Shown in pieces: positions 10,380 through 23,489 of a stretch of DNA of 64,000 nucleotides. A program made the position numbers and the translations under genes. Under the pieces are notes generated by a model. That model saw only the letters and a list, made by a program, of their open reading frames with translations. It had not been told where the DNA came from and did no database searches. The DNA is taken from the NCBI GenBank assembly GCA_014281115.1, contig JACONQ010000010.1:1984001-2048000 (forward strand). Direction: 5' to 3'. The stretch is from Laburnicola sp. R22_1 (taxonomy: Eukaryota > Ascomycota > Dothideomycetes > Pleosporales > Didymosphaeriaceae). Numbering within the stretch: the stretch's first letter is position 1; every line of letters begins with the position of its first letter.

Positions 10380-13300
10380 AGCCTTAAGTTCTAATAAGGC
10401 TTATAACTATACCTTATAACTACTTATAATATTTAAAATACTATTATAAACTATTTCTAATTATTACAAATTATTATAAACTATTATAAACTATTATAAA
10501 CTATTTAAAGTGCCTTTATTATTTAACTTTAGTTTATAACTACTTAATTATAGTATTGCGATAATATGCCTAGTAGTAGTAACTAAGTCTAAATAGGTTA
10601 TTTTAACTAGTGTAGTAGTAGTAACCTTCTTTAGTAAGATGCGTATAACTATAATAAACAACTTAGTTACTTACTATCATAGTAGAGCATTTCTATTATA
10701 CTTATATTACAGCGTATATAGCACTAATCTTATACGCTAATATCTCTTATTAAGTAGCGAAGTCCCTAAAGTTAGCGTGTTTTGCGGGTTTACGTAGATT
10801 ATTATAATAAAACTAGTTAACTACTTCTAGCGTTAATTAGTAATATCTATAGCTTCTAAGATAGATTATCTAGGCCTTTAGGGTAGTTGTCCTATTTAAC
10901 TAAGTACTAAAGTAAGCCTTTCTTATTGCGGCAGTATAGGTCTTAGAGATTACTATTAACTTAATAGTTTAGTATAGCTTTAATTGTATAGTCTAATATA
11001 TCCTCTATATTAATATTAATCTAACCTTTAGGTTCTACATTCGGTCTAAGTAGTGCATTATTAGCCTGTTAGTATAATAACTATAAGTGGAAGATATTAT
11101 ACACGCAAGCTATCTCTAGTAGTAGGTTAAGTTTATAGGTAGAGTTATCTATAACTTTAGTAATAATAAAGGGCCTATAGTATTTTATATCTAATAACTT
11201 ACTTAAATAAGTTATCTTAATAAACTATATATTAAGTATAACTTTATTACTAACGCGTAGCTTAGAGGTAGGTATAGAGTTAAAGTTAGTATATTTTGCT
11301 TATTTTGCTTACGCCTAGGCTATATTATTCTAATAGAATCTCTATATATCTTCTATTATAGTAATAAGTTTGTCTGCTCTCCTTTAGTCTATACGTATAG
11401 AAGCAGACAGCGTAGTTATAAAAGTGTTAGGTTTGTAGATTGTTAAGCGTAGTAAGTATTCTTTAGTTGCTATAAATAAAGAGACACTAGTTATAGTGCT
11501 AACCTAGTTATTAGTAATAAACTCTACTCTAGGCAGGTAAAAGGCCTAATTATTCTATTAGTAGTTACTATACGCTCTTAAGTATTGCTTAAGCTATGCG
11601 TTAATAATCTCTATCTAGCTATTTGTTTTAGAATAGTGTAATGTTAAGTTCTTTAGTTTCGTATCTAGGCGTTAATATAACTATCTCTAGAAATATAAGA
11701 TAAACTAGGCACCTTAATTACTAATAATTTGCGTAGGGTATCCTTCCTCCTACTAGACGTGCTTAATAAACACTTATACTAGTATTATAACTTTTAGGTC
11801 TATAACTAGTATAAACTTCTTCTTCTTAAATAGGTAGTCTATGCTAATAAGTATACTCTTATAAGTTCTACTATAATCCTCATATACTAGTAACTTAGTA
11901 ATATAGTTAATAGATATACACTCCTAGTAATAGTTAGGGATAGGTAGTAGCTATGGTAATTTGTATTTTCCTTTTTTATTAACCTTAGACTATTAATAGA
12001 TAAAATAATTATAGATATATTATGCAATATTAGTAGTTATGCGTAGCTAGTAATACTATTAGCTAAGTCTATTATATATAGCGTATTTGCCAGGGTAACT
12101 TATACAAAGCTTATTATAAGAGTTCTTTATAACTACTATGCGTAGGTAGGTATTATTAGGTATATAAACTTTATCTCTAATATAGAGTAATCTATTTCTT
12201 ATCTAGCAATCTCCTAGTTTAATGCGAAGTTTCTTATTATAAATAAGTGCTATAGGGATTTATTAGTAGCCACTTATTTTAGCCCTTATAATTTTCTGCA
12301 GATCTTTATTAGTAGGGTACGCTTCCTTAATTTTAGTAATAAGATCCTTATTAGAGTCGCTATTATTAATAAGAGGATTTATTCTTATCTTCTCCTCTAT
12401 CTCTAGTAACTATATAGGTGCCAAAGATAATAATACTAGTAATTCTTCTATAGACTCCTTACTAATATAATCCTCTTCGCTAATACGGTATATTATTAAA
12501 GCTAGGTTTATAATATTATCTATATAATTATGTATTAAAATCTGTGCTATATATACTATATATTAGGAGCTGCTCTTATTTATCGCGTTGCAGCCATTAC
12601 TATTCTTAGAACTATAATAGGCTTACAGGCCACTATTAGTGCAGGCTTTAGGCGCAATATAATATAGCTTAAGGATAGTCTATACCTAGTATTATTACCG
12701 TTTATTATGCGCGTCTTTAGGAAGGTTGCCTAGGTATTAAGTAAGTGTATTAGGCTTTGCGCCTTAGCTTCTAGGTCTGTATTTTATAAGAAAGTTAAAT
12801 TTAGAAGGAATTTAGCCTAGTAAGCTTAATAATAGTTTAGTTACTTATTAGTTATAAAGTAGTGTAATGCTAAGTAATTAGAAATAATATTAATTAGAGT
12901 CTTAGTACTAGATAGCTTAAATTACTATTTTTTAAAGGCGTACACTATTATAAGAAGTTCTTTATTATATATTTTATAGTTGCACTCTATAGAGTTTATC
13001 TTACATAATAAGTAAGTAATAGGTTTAAGTACGCTATTGTGCATCTATAATAAAACCACTATAGTAATAAAGTTAGACGCGTTAGTCTTAAGCTAAGTCT
13101 CTAAGTTAGCATTAAAGTAGCCTAGTATTAGCATACTAGTAAAAGCTTGCTTAAGTTGCTTAAAAGCTTAAGTTGTAGTAAAGTCTAGTACTAAAGAAAA
13201 TATCTTAATATAGTTCTTAGTCTTCTTTATAAGTTTAGTGAGAGAACAGACAAGTTAGCTAAAGTCTAGGATAAACTATTTGTAAAAGTTAGTAAATTCT

Positions 13301-16300
13301 AAGAAGGCTTAAACATCTTTAACGCTGTAAGAAAGTTGCTATTTCTATATAGTCTTAACTTTAGTCGGGTTTATTTCAATACTATTAGTTGTTAAAATTA
13401 ACCTAAGGTACTTAACTCGCTTTACTTTAAACTGTGACTTATAGATATTTAAGTAGAGTCTAGTATTAATAAGTTTTCCTATTATAAGTTAGATATATTT
13501 CTTATATTTATTCTTATTATTAGAGTAAATAAGTATATTATCTAGATACGCTGTGCAAAAGTTGTCTAGATATTATTATAGAACATTATTAATATATAAT
13601 TAAAAGGTTCTAGGTGCGTTATATAATCTAAACAGCATGATAAGATATTTATATAAGCTGTACCTTATTAAAAAGATAGTCATTTCCTTATCTCTTTCCT
13701 TAATACGTATAGCGTTAAAAGCCACTATAATATTAATAATACTCATAATTCTGGCCTTAGTTAAACGTGCTATAGTTTCTTTAATAAAAGAAGATGTCTT
13801 ATAATTTTTCTGTATAGCTATATTAAGAGCTCTACAGTTAACGCATATTCTGAACCTACCTCTAGGCTTTTTAATGCATAAGACTAGGGCAACGTATAGT
13901 AAGCTACTAGAATAAATAAAGCCTTTGCCTAGTATCTTATTAATATATATTTTAACTACCTTACACTCCTTTTATATTAATCTATAGATCTTTAGCCTTA
14001 GAATAGCTACATCTAGATCTAGATCTATAGCGTGATTAATTCCTAGTTAGTATGGCAACAGTTTGTTTACTTTCTTTAGGTTAAATCTATAAGCGAAGTT
14101 AGATAAGAATAATAGTAGTAGCTCTATAATTTATTATTAGGTAAGCGTAGGTTTCTCTATCTTTCTTATATACTTCTTAAAGTTAGTCTTAGATACTACG
14201 TAATACTGTATAGCGCAAAGGTTGGCTGTAATATGCTTATAAAGGTTATTAGAGTTGTCTTTACCTAGATTAAGTGCTTTAAGACGCTTCTAATAGTGTG
14301 GTTTAATAACAATAGCTAAATTAGAATCTTTTAAAATTATTACAGTAGCCGCGCAGCTAGAGATTATATCTATTCTATTCTTTGATATCTTTTTTTAGGT
14401 AGCACTATTAGGTAGCTTATTATTATAGATCTTATTAGGCATAGTGTTGTCTAAGCAGTTTACTAGACAGTAAGTTAACTTAAAGCTTAGGAACCTTATT
14501 TTTCTAAATACTAGTACTAGCCTATAATAATCTATCTAATTTATACTAAGTAAAACGTTAAACTTACTAATCTTAGTAATATAATATAAGACTATGCTAG
14601 TATGAATTTTATGTCTAATAGCAACTTTAACTATAGTTTATAATTTTTTAAATAAGTTATTATCTGCCAGAGTAAGACTAATAGGACGCTCTAACTTAAT
14701 TTCTTTAAGCTAGTGTTGTTTAATTATCTAATAATAAATAAAATAAGTAGTAGCTTTTGTATTTACTAGACTATATATGCGCAACTATTTTTGTGTAACT
14801 AGAAGTTTAATATAATAGTTAAATTCTAATTATCTAAACGCATCTAGCATAGGGTTAATGTCTAAGGCAAGCGCGGAAATAGCGTAGATAATAGCGGGTT
14901 TATCTAGGGTATAATAACTAGCAGCATCTTTAAGTTAATAAATAGTATATTTAACCTCCCTCTAGATCCTACGCTAAGAGTACTTCTAATTACAATTTAG
15001 TTTAGAAGTGCCTTATTTTCTAAATTCTTATCTATCTTACTCTTATAAGCAAAGCTATCATTATTATTAGCATCCTCTATATAGGCAGTGTTAATTATAA
15101 CAGCTAGGGCAGGTATATCCTTAAAAGGGACGTAGTCTCTACCCTTATAGGGTGTAGATTTATCTCGCAATATATAACTAGATTTGCCACACTTAAGGTA
15201 TAGTCCTAACTTACTTATATAGTTATATTCCTTTATAGTGCGTTTCTAGGTAAGGACTTGCGGTGCTTTACGTGTCTATATTCTATTACTTAAAGAACAT
15301 TTACGCAATTAATCCTTTCCTAATATATTTATAGATAACTTCTTTAGACTAGAGTATAGTTAGCTATTAATATTAAGATTATACTAGTGTAGTTAATAAG
15401 CGTAGGTAAGAAAGGCCATAAGACTCTTGTTTAAAATTAAGCTAGTAAAGGCTTAGCAGGCTAATTAACTATCTATAAGTTAGTAAGCGTAACGTACTTT
15501 GCCTATCTTATCTATACTAAGTAAGTTAATAACTAATAGAAATTATCCTTGCTATTACGCAAATGTCTTATCCTTCTTTTATTATAAGGAGTTATTATAG
15601 AGTTTCTGCTTAGCTTTAATAATATAGCTGTAGGACATATAAGTCTTATCTAACAGTTTTAGTAGATTATCTAAGATGTTAACTAAGTTAAGAATTAGGT
15701 ACACTAAACTCTAAGTATTATTCTTAATAAAGTGGCGAATATAGCAAACTTTATATTCTTCTAATAAAAGTATAATAGCTTTATTAATAGCTTATATACG
15801 CTATTATTTATAGTCTTTCTTATTTTTTCTACTAAAGAACTCTATCTTAGGTGCCTCATAGTGTAATCCTCCACCCATTGCAAGCAATATATAAGACGCG
15901 CTAAAAGGTCGCTCTAAATCTCTCTAATTATTATATTAGTTACAGTTATCGCGTTAATCTTAGTTATTACGTTAATTGCGGTAGTTAAATTAATTATAAT
16001 CTTTCTAGCTATAGTCTTAGGTTTTATATATATTCTTATAATTACCGCGTAAATCTTGTTATTTATATCTAGTGTTATAGTATAAGTTCTTATTAGAATA
16101 AGTATAGGTAAACCTACTATAAGCCAAACTAGCTAAATAATAATTAAGAGTAGGATTACTATTTAGCGTATAGATATTGCGTTAGGGAGAGCGCGTATAA
16201 CTAGTACTATAAAGAAGAAAAGGTAATCTATTAAACTAATTACATAGAAGAGGTTGCCCTTATCCTATTATATTATAGGTTTAATAAGTAGTTTATTATC

Positions 16301-18095
16301 TTAGAGCTTTTAACTTATCCTTAGCTATATAAGCCACTTTCTTAGCTAGTAGTGCTTATTATTCTATTTACTATAAGTTGTACTTAAGGTGTTAAGTATC
16401 CTAAACAGCATACTAGTAGTTAGCTTTTATATTATAAAGCTTAGTGTTTATATTCTAGTTAGTAGTTATTATATTATTAAACTTGCTCTATAACTCTTAT
16501 TCTACCTACACTATCTAATAAAAATAAGTAAGAATATTCTTTAGCTTTCCTTCAGCAAAGGCTAAGTTAATTCCTCGCTGCTTATAAGAGTCTAGTAGGG
16601 TGTTATATACTTATTATAGTTATTTATAAGCCTTAGGGTTAGTGCTACCTATAAAGTTATATGCATTATATAGTTATTAAAATATAGATTCTAATATGTT
16701 AAGTTAAGAGAGTTTTTTTACTAGTTCTTCTCTAGACTTTACGCACTTAATAATAATATTAAATTAGGTGTTAGGGTGGGCCTATATATCCTTAGCAAAC
16801 TTAGTAGTATCTATTAGTTAAAATGTCTTTTCTACTTATTCTTCTTAGACATTCTTATATTATACTTCTAGGTTATAATCTAGTCCTTTTTTTTATTAAC
16901 TAGGCCATAGGCTTCTATAAATAAGTTAGAGGCTCTTAAGAAAGTATATTATTAGTTATCACATATAAGTGGAGGTGGGGACTTAAAGTAGATCTAAGGT
17001 AACGCTTTCTTAGGTACTTGTATATTTTTAGAGCTATAACTATTAGACTTAAAGCGCAAGACTCCTTAAACTAGTAACTAACATACTTGCTTACATAAGC
17101 GGCCTTAGTTAGAAGATTATTAAGATGTCTAAATTATTATATAGTAGATATTACGTAAAATATTATACTATTTAAACTTAGTTATATTAAAGATATTATT
17201 AATCTTATTAGTTATTATATTAAAATATTAGGATGTGTTTTGTAGTAGTTAAGTACCCTAAGCTATAGGTCTAGCTTATAGGTTTATAGTAGGAATAACT
17301 AGTAACTAAAATTATAAGTTACTTATAATAGTAGTAGATTCTTAAGTATTATCTATATCTACCTAACTATAAGTAAAGGTCTCTGCAAAGAATAGGGTAA
17401 AGTTTTTTAGGTCTTTAGCTCTATAAGGTTACAGCGTAGGCAAGTCTATATTGCCAAAGTTAAAACTGCCTAGTATAGGAGATTAGAGTGCGCAGCATTA
17501 ACCTTATTTATTATATATACTACTAATATAGAGGTAGCTAGATATTATTAGTAGTAGGTAAGTTAAAGTTATAAGTTAAAGTTAATATTGTAGGTGTAGG
17601 TAAGGTGTAGTCTTTAGTACCTTAGGTAGTATTATATAAAAGTCGCTAGCTAAATCTTTTATAGATATCTATTCTACTAACTTATTCTAAATATTACTAC
17701 TATTGCTATAAAACACTATAAATTACTATAAAGTTGTAGTAGAGAGGGCTTAGTCCTTATTAAGTTATTCTCTTTGCTAATATTCTATAGCAGTACACAT
17801 ATTAACCCGCGCGTCTAGCTCTTCTATCTACCTACTCTCTATAGTATTAGTTACGCCTAAGAGGGAGAATATCCTTAGTTAAGCTAAATTTCTATATATT
17901 ATTATTAACTATATTGTTACTTATATACACACTACTATATCCTATATCTAAGCACGCTATATAATTATAGGATCTCTAATTTATTATTACGTAATTTTCT
18001 AATTTATTATTATACTAGCTTGCGTAGATTTAATCGCTAGGGTCCTAGTTAGTAGACCTATTATAGCTAGAACTCTAAGGGAGGAGTAATAGCAG
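10380..18095 (-). pseudogene. Ty3/gypsy gag-pol of the 10172-20079 element
   Basis: The polyprotein reads from right to left: gag about 18050-15230, a CCHC-type zinc knuckle near 15150-15220 (LKCGKSSYILRDKSTPY, with one Cys lost), protease region to about 14100, reverse transcriptase about 13990-13130, then RNase H and integrase down to about 10400. The reverse transcriptase shows KKPRGRFRICVNCRALN, TIFLIRYSLYKYLIMLFRLY and the active-site box near 13537-13548 as YLDN in place of YLDD. It continues into VKDV.AFLEFTNFYK and a RNase H start. Stops are RIP-type TAG/TAA and the frame is otherwise long and continuous. No functional product is expected. Confidence 0.88.
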
Positions 18096-18100
18096 TATAG

Positions 18101-18241
18101 TATAAGAGTTTAGACGTATAATAGTTAGGATAAAAGTAAGTTAATTCCTAGTATATAAAATACTGCTATGCTAAGTAGGTAGGCAGGGCGGTAGTACCTT
18201 ATGAGTGCTACTAAGCTAACGCCAAATTAGGCCTAGTGCTA
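18101..18241 (-). repeat. 5' LTR of the gypsy element, first part
   Basis: Aligns with 10172-10312 of the 3' LTR. It is interrupted after GCCTAGTGCTA by the pogo-like element and resumes at 20036. Confidence 0.9.
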
Positions 18242-20033
18242 AGCTAGCGCATATAGTCCCTGCGCACATAGGGTTCCTGCGCACCTCACTAAAACGCGAC
18301 ACCTGCACAAAACACGTTAGATTTCTCTACAATGCTCTACAACAATAGATGCTCGTGAGACTGCTATATCGCGAGCTCTTTCTAATCTCTCTATAGGTAT
18401 TTTTTCTAGCCGAAGGGCTGCAGCTAAGGCGTACAGGGTCCCTAAGTCTACACTACGCAACCGTCTTAATGGCGCAACAAATAGTACGCTCAGCCATTAG
18501 CATTAGCAGCGGCTAACTCCTCTACAAGAGGACTTCCTAGTAGACTAGATCCTTGAAGAAGACGCACGCGCCTGCCCTCCCTTACACGCTTGCGCTTAAG
18601 AAATGGCCAATTAAATCCTATGTATAAACAGCGATAGTTAGCCTATTAGTAAACTCTAGCTCTTACACTTTATTAAGCGACAGCCACGCGTCGCCTTAGT
18701 TATTAGTAGAAAGCTTAAGGCTTAGAGAGCTAATACAGCGACTCTAGAGCAGTTACGCGCGTTCCTAGAGCGTTATAAGCAGACTCAACAGCGGCTTAAT
18801 ATATAGGTGAAGAATACATATAATATAGATAAGACTGGCGTTGCTCTAGGAGTATGTACAAACACTAGAGTACTCTCTAGTAGTTAGAAAAAGAAGGCTT
18901 ATATTTAGTCTCTAGAGAATCGCGAGTGGGTCTCTATAATTAAGTGTGTGTCGGCGATAGGGCGGAAACTACGCTGCGCGATCATCTTCAAAGGCCAGAG
19001 CCTACAAACTACCTAGTTCCTATCGTCCTACGTACCTAGCTGGCTGTATACAACCTTAGAGAACAGATAGATATTAAAAGCAATAGGTGTTAAGTGGCTG
19101 CAGCGCATATTTATACCTAAGACGGCTGTAGGTAATGTCTAGTACCGCCTCCTTATCCTTAACGGCCACAGCAGCTATATTAATATAGAGTTCCTATAGC
19201 TCTATAAACAGTATTGAATAGAGCTCCTATACCTACCTGCGCATACCTCGCACGTCCTACAGCCTCTAGATCTCGCCCCTTTCTCTGTTATTAAGTCTAG
19301 TTACCGACGCCAGATCCAGGAGCTTGCATCGCTTGACGACGTCGCACTTGTTAAGAAGGAGCGCTTTATTGCCTGCTATTATTAAGCTAGGGAGGAAGGC
19401 TTTACAGAGCGTGTGATTCGAGCTGGCTAGCAGGCTGCTGGTATCTGCCCATTTAACATTAATTACGTGCTCAGCTCGTCGCAAGTCTCCTAGAGGCCTA
19501 CTACGCCTACGCATTAGCAGCAGCCTTAGCAGCAGCCTTAGAGCTTCCTCTCAACCCCTTAAGGCCCTCGCGATCTCTATATAGCGCAGCGCGACGTCCA
19601 GAGCGTCGAGAATCTAGGTTATAGGACCCGGCTACTTCTATAGAAAGTAGGTAAGGCTCTAGCAGCTGCAAATGCTAGAGCTGCAGGGCTAGAATTAGAG
19701 AAAAGACGCCTTAAGTATCATCTACAGACTACTAGCTCTTAGCGTCCTCGAAAGCGCGTTTAAATAGACCTAAATCGACGCTTTGCAGAGGTAGAGACTA
19801 TTATAGAGGCTATACGCGCAGCTAAGGCTGCAGGAGCTCAGCAGCAAAGATCTACTATAGTAAGCGCTTTAGAGACAGCTACTATAGTTATAGCAGCTGT
19901 AGCGCTTAAATCTATGTGTACACAATGGCAATTATAAGAGCGCTGTAGAGAAATCTAACGTGTTTTGTGTAGGTGACGTGTTTTGGTGAGGTGCGTAGGA
20001 ACCCTATGTGCGCAGGAACTATATGCGCTAGCT
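18242..20033 (+). mobile_element. pogo/Fot1-like DNA transposon, copy 1
   Basis: 1,792 bp. Terminal inverted repeats of about 90 bp begin AGCTAGCGCATATAGT at both ends and extend to TTAGATTTCTCT. A TA dinucleotide is duplicated at 18240-18241 and 20034-20035, as expected for Tc1/mariner-pogo elements. The empty site is visible in the other LTR (GCGCTAGATTAAC near 10309). The family matches the 1,789-bp copy at 30413-32201. Confidence 0.93.
18345..19937 (+). pseudogene. pogo-type transposase, copy 1
   Basis: A DDE-type transposase frame of 530 codons without net frameshift, running from ATA at 18345 (ATG in the relative at 30517) to TAA at 19935. Domain order: psq-like helix-turn-helix (SSRRAAAKAYRVPKSTLRNR), a CENP-B-type DNA-binding second helix-turn-helix, then the DDE catalytic core. 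The first catalytic motif is intact (NIDKTGVAL). The second reads ILNGHSS, where Asp has become Asn. The third motif (HVLQPLDLAPF) is present. Stops are scattered TAG/TAA/TGA codons at Trp, Gln or Arg positions. Compared with copy 2 the losses are complementary: that copy lost the first Asp and kept the second. Confidence 0.9.
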
Positions 20034-20035
20034 TA

Positions 20036-20079
20036 GATTAACGTTGTTTCGGGCCGAGCGCCGCCATGGATCCATAACA
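20036..20079 (-). repeat. 5' LTR of the gypsy element, second part
   Basis: GATTAACGTTGTTTCGGGCC... to CCATAACA. It completes the LTR split by the pogo-like insertion and is followed by CTTTT, the target duplication. Confidence 0.9.
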
Positions 20080-20084
20080 CTTTT

Positions 20085-20460
20085 AATAATAATTATTACC
20101 TACTATAAGCCTAGTTTTTTTACTAACCTTAATAACTATAGTACGAATAGTATGCTTAATAGTAATTAGGCGTATATTAAGGGGAATAATAATAAAAAGT
20201 GTAAAAAGAAAATTAAGGATAATAAAGAAAAGCTTAAGGCTTATTTCTAAAAGCTACTAGATAGGTACAACTCTAATATTATAGATAAGGATATAGACTT
20301 TAAGGGTTTCTTAGACTTTAGGGGCTTAGGTACTAAAAGGGGTTTAGATAATAAGGAGGACTTAGGTGCTAAAGGGATTTTAGATAATAAGGAGATTTTA
20401 GATAATAAGGAGGGCTTAGGTGCTAAGGGGGTTTTAGACAATAATTAGCGTATAGGATAA
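20085..20460 (+). pseudogene. Coding-like fragment with repeated LDNKE/LGAK peptides
   Basis: The plus strand reads a Lys-rich segment (KKIKDNKEKLKAYF) followed, at about 20300-20445, by an imperfect tandem repeat of a short peptide of the LDNKE and LGAKG type, ending in LDNN and a stop. At DNA level the units are 27-36 bp. It is the right half of the unit disrupted by the gypsy insertion, with its left half at 9240-10171. Function unknown. The minus-strand open frame at 20247-20441 is its shadow. Confidence 0.45.
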
Positions 20461-21429
20461 AATAAGCTAGAGTTATAGTTTTGCTATAGCTAATTATTAT
20501 AGCTAATAATTATATACTAGTTACTAAGAATACTACCTATAGTAGTATAGTAATAAGCTAATTACTATCTAAAACTAACTTTGTAATAAAGGGCTATATA
20601 CTACTTTATATCTAAAACTTACTTATTATTAGTATACTATATATTATACGCTATTTCTAGCCCTTAATATTAGTTAAACACTACTATGGTTAATATTATA
20701 AAATTTAGTTTATTTTATTCTCTTCTTAAACTACTATTCTCTTAAATAACTATTTAACTAGTTATTACATTTTTTTATTACACTAATATCCTTAAATAGT
20801 ATATTAAGTATTACACGTACTCTAGAAATTAATATATAGCCCTATATTAATAAACTAGTTATTTTACTACTAGATACTCATTTTAGATATAGAATCCTAG
20901 CCCTATAGGCTAATAGGTTAAGAAGTAGAATAATTTGTCTTATCTAATATCCCCCTTTAGACTTTTAAGAGTTAAATATAGGAAAAAAGACATTTGCTAT
21001 ATAGGACGCATAGTAGTCTAATACTTAATAGGCTAAAGACAAACAAACCTATAATCTATACTAGAACTCTTACCTTTATATAGATATTATTTAAACTATA
21101 ATCTAGAAGGGCGTAGAGTACCCCTCTAGTTATCTATATATATTCTGTTTTAACTATAACTATGTACTATAACACCTAAGCGTTAACTCTACTAGTACCT
21201 AGCTAATTAGTACTAAGCACCTTATTAACTATATAAGGTCCTAAGTATATACGTAGTAGAATAAGCCTATTTATAAAAGGACTTTTACTTCTTAGTATAA
21301 AAAAAGTAGATAGCTATTTTATATCCTATATACTCTCTATAGGTATTTAAAACTAAACTTATATAGATAGTAATTAATAATAACTAGTCCTTCTAAATAG
21401 TAAAACAACTATCCATTTAATGCTTTCTT
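20461..21429. other. Unclassified AT-rich stretch
   Basis: Strongly RIP-type sequence left of the hAT transposase remnant. It may hold the 5' part of that element, but no terminal inverted repeat or N-terminal BED-type motif could be identified. Confidence 0.4.
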
Positions 21430-23370
21430 TATTTTCTTAGATCTAGCGCTGTAATAGCTAGCTAATATAAGTTCTACTAGATATTTTTAAATAAATTTAA
21501 TACTGCTAAGGTAGCTATTCTTAGCAATATTAGCAGGGCAACTAAACTCTTTATCTCGCTTAATGCGTAGTCTGCAGCTAATTACCTTAGCTTCCTAGCT
21601 ATTAATAGTTACTATATTAATAATGCTTAGCAGCTTAAAAAGAAGCTGCTTAACTTTAAACTAATACGTGGCAGCTATACTAGAGTATTAATAGTATTAG
21701 AGGTACTATAGGTCCTTAAGGATATAGAAACTACGCAGAAGCTTTTAGCAATTATATATAATAATACTAGCAATAATAGTACTCTAGCTTAGAGTGTCTA
21801 GTATAAACTATTAGAGGAGAATATTATCTAGAACTAAAAAGAGAACACAATTCTATATCTTACTTATATTATTAACCATATAGTTTAAGATATTATTTAT
21901 TATCTTAAGTTATTAGCGCCTATTAATCTTAACTCTAGAGAGACGCTATAACAGCAATATGTAAATAAAATCTAGGCGTAGATATCTGTCCTAAATTTCC
22001 ATTGTAAGGTATATTAGCTATTATTATAGAAAGTTATTATAGGAAGTTATTATAGACTAACTAGCGTATAGCTTTGTGCTATTTATATTATAATTAACTA
22101 GTTACTATAGTAATTTAAGCAATTTCTTATAACGTAGAGCAATATATCGCTAAAGAAGCAATTATCTATAATTTAAAACGTCTAGAACTCTACGCATAAT
22201 ATATACGAGTGCGCACTATAGCTTTAGGAAAATATTAATATATAGCTAAAGAAGAAGAGTATAATAAAGATAACTAGAAGATTAAATACTTCTACTTATA
22301 GCGACACTACAAAGGCAGACTTTAAAGACCTTAAGAAACTTTAACTATTAGCCCTAAAATAGTTATATTTTAAGTTAATTAAATCTATACTTTAAAAGTT
22401 TAAGGAGGCTATAAACTTCCTAAGTAAAAACTAGAAATCCTAGATCCTATATATCTAGCTTATATATAACTAGCTCTTTAATTTCCTAAATAAGATAAAT
22501 AATAAACTTATTAAAGAGTTAAACAATAGTAGATAGCTAGAAGCTATATAGGCTATAGCTAAAATAGAATAAGAAAAGTTGCGCAAGTATTACTTAAGAG
22601 TAGGTAGGGAAAAGGGTTTCTTATTTAATTATATAATAATATTAGATCCTTTGCAAAAGTTTATAGCATAAAAGGTATTATAATTATAACTATTTATTAT
22701 AGTTATATACTAATAGTTATATAGAATAAATTATAGAAGACCTAGAATAAGCATATATACTACTAATAGTTTCTAGAGTATCTTAATTACTATAATAGCC
22801 TAATAGCTAGAAACCTTACTCTAGTCTTAAGTACTAATCTAAGATAGTTATAAGGCAGTAAATAGTTTTAAAAGCCTCTTTTGCTATCTAGTTTATAGTC
22901 TAGTAGCCTCTCTAGCTCTAGCTAAAGTTTAGCTACACTAGATATTAATTATAACTTAGGCCTAACTTAAAAGAAGAAATATACCTAAATACTTCTATAG
23001 TTAAAAAGGGTAATAGGTTTAATATACTAGCGTAGTAAAAAGTTTATTAAATATTTTACTCCTAACTTATATAGATTATAAAGAATATCCTAGTAGTATA
23101 AACTTTATAGATAGATATTAAGCGCGTCTTTAACACTAGCAGGAATATAATTAGAAATTAAAGGCATAATCTTGCTGCCTATATAATTTAAAAGGTTATA
23201 ATAGTTAAGTTTATAATAGCTAATAAGCAATCTATAAAGTTATTAGATTCTAATATAGAGAAGAATAATTTAGGAGACACAGTGCTATTTAATAAAGGAA
23301 ACAATTTATATAAGCGACTAGCTAATAAGAAGACTATTAAAACTATATAAGATTCTAAGGTTTTAGATAG
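21430..23370 (+). pseudogene. hAT-family transposase remnant, copy 1
   Basis: The plus strand carries a long coding-like frame. Its C-terminal part shows the hAT dimerisation region: after a segment starting near 22960 (LKEEIYLNTSIVKKGNRFNIL) it reads KRVFNTSRNIIRN.RHNLAAYII (about 23115-23180), corresponding to the hAT pattern of a short hydrophobic and Pro-rich stretch, ERVFS and a later hydrophobic helix. An upstream block (KYYLRVGREKGFLFNYIIILDP, about 22575-22650) corresponds to the region before the dimerisation domain. The 3' two thirds are repeated in inverted orientation at 26240-27405. TIRs and the 8-bp duplication typical of hAT elements were not found. Non-functional. Confidence 0.75.
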
Positions 23371-23489
23371 TAAGCTACTAACTCCTTTCTGCTAGAGGCA
23401 GCCACTATAAAAGTAGTTAAGGCCTTAGCACTGCTATAGTATTAGTAATAATAAGGTAAAATAAATATATATATTAATAGTCTCTCCCC

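Larger units (their letters stand above)
10172..20079 (-). mobile_element. Full-length Ty3/gypsy retrotransposon, with a nested pogo-like element
   Basis: Both LTRs are present: 10172-10356 (185 bp), and 18101-18241 joined to 20036-20079 (185 bp once the nested element is removed). The flanking sequence CTTT(T) is repeated at 10168-10172 and 20080-20084, giving a target duplication that fixes both ends. A G-rich polypurine tract directly precedes the 3' LTR on the minus strand. Without the 1.79-kb nest the element is about 8.1 kb. It inserted into an older, unclassified coding-like unit. Confidence 0.92.

Noticed and set aside
19266..19514. Minus-strand open frame in the first pogo-like element
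   Set aside because: It lies antisense to the transposase core and exists only because that region is rich in plus-strand coding sequence.
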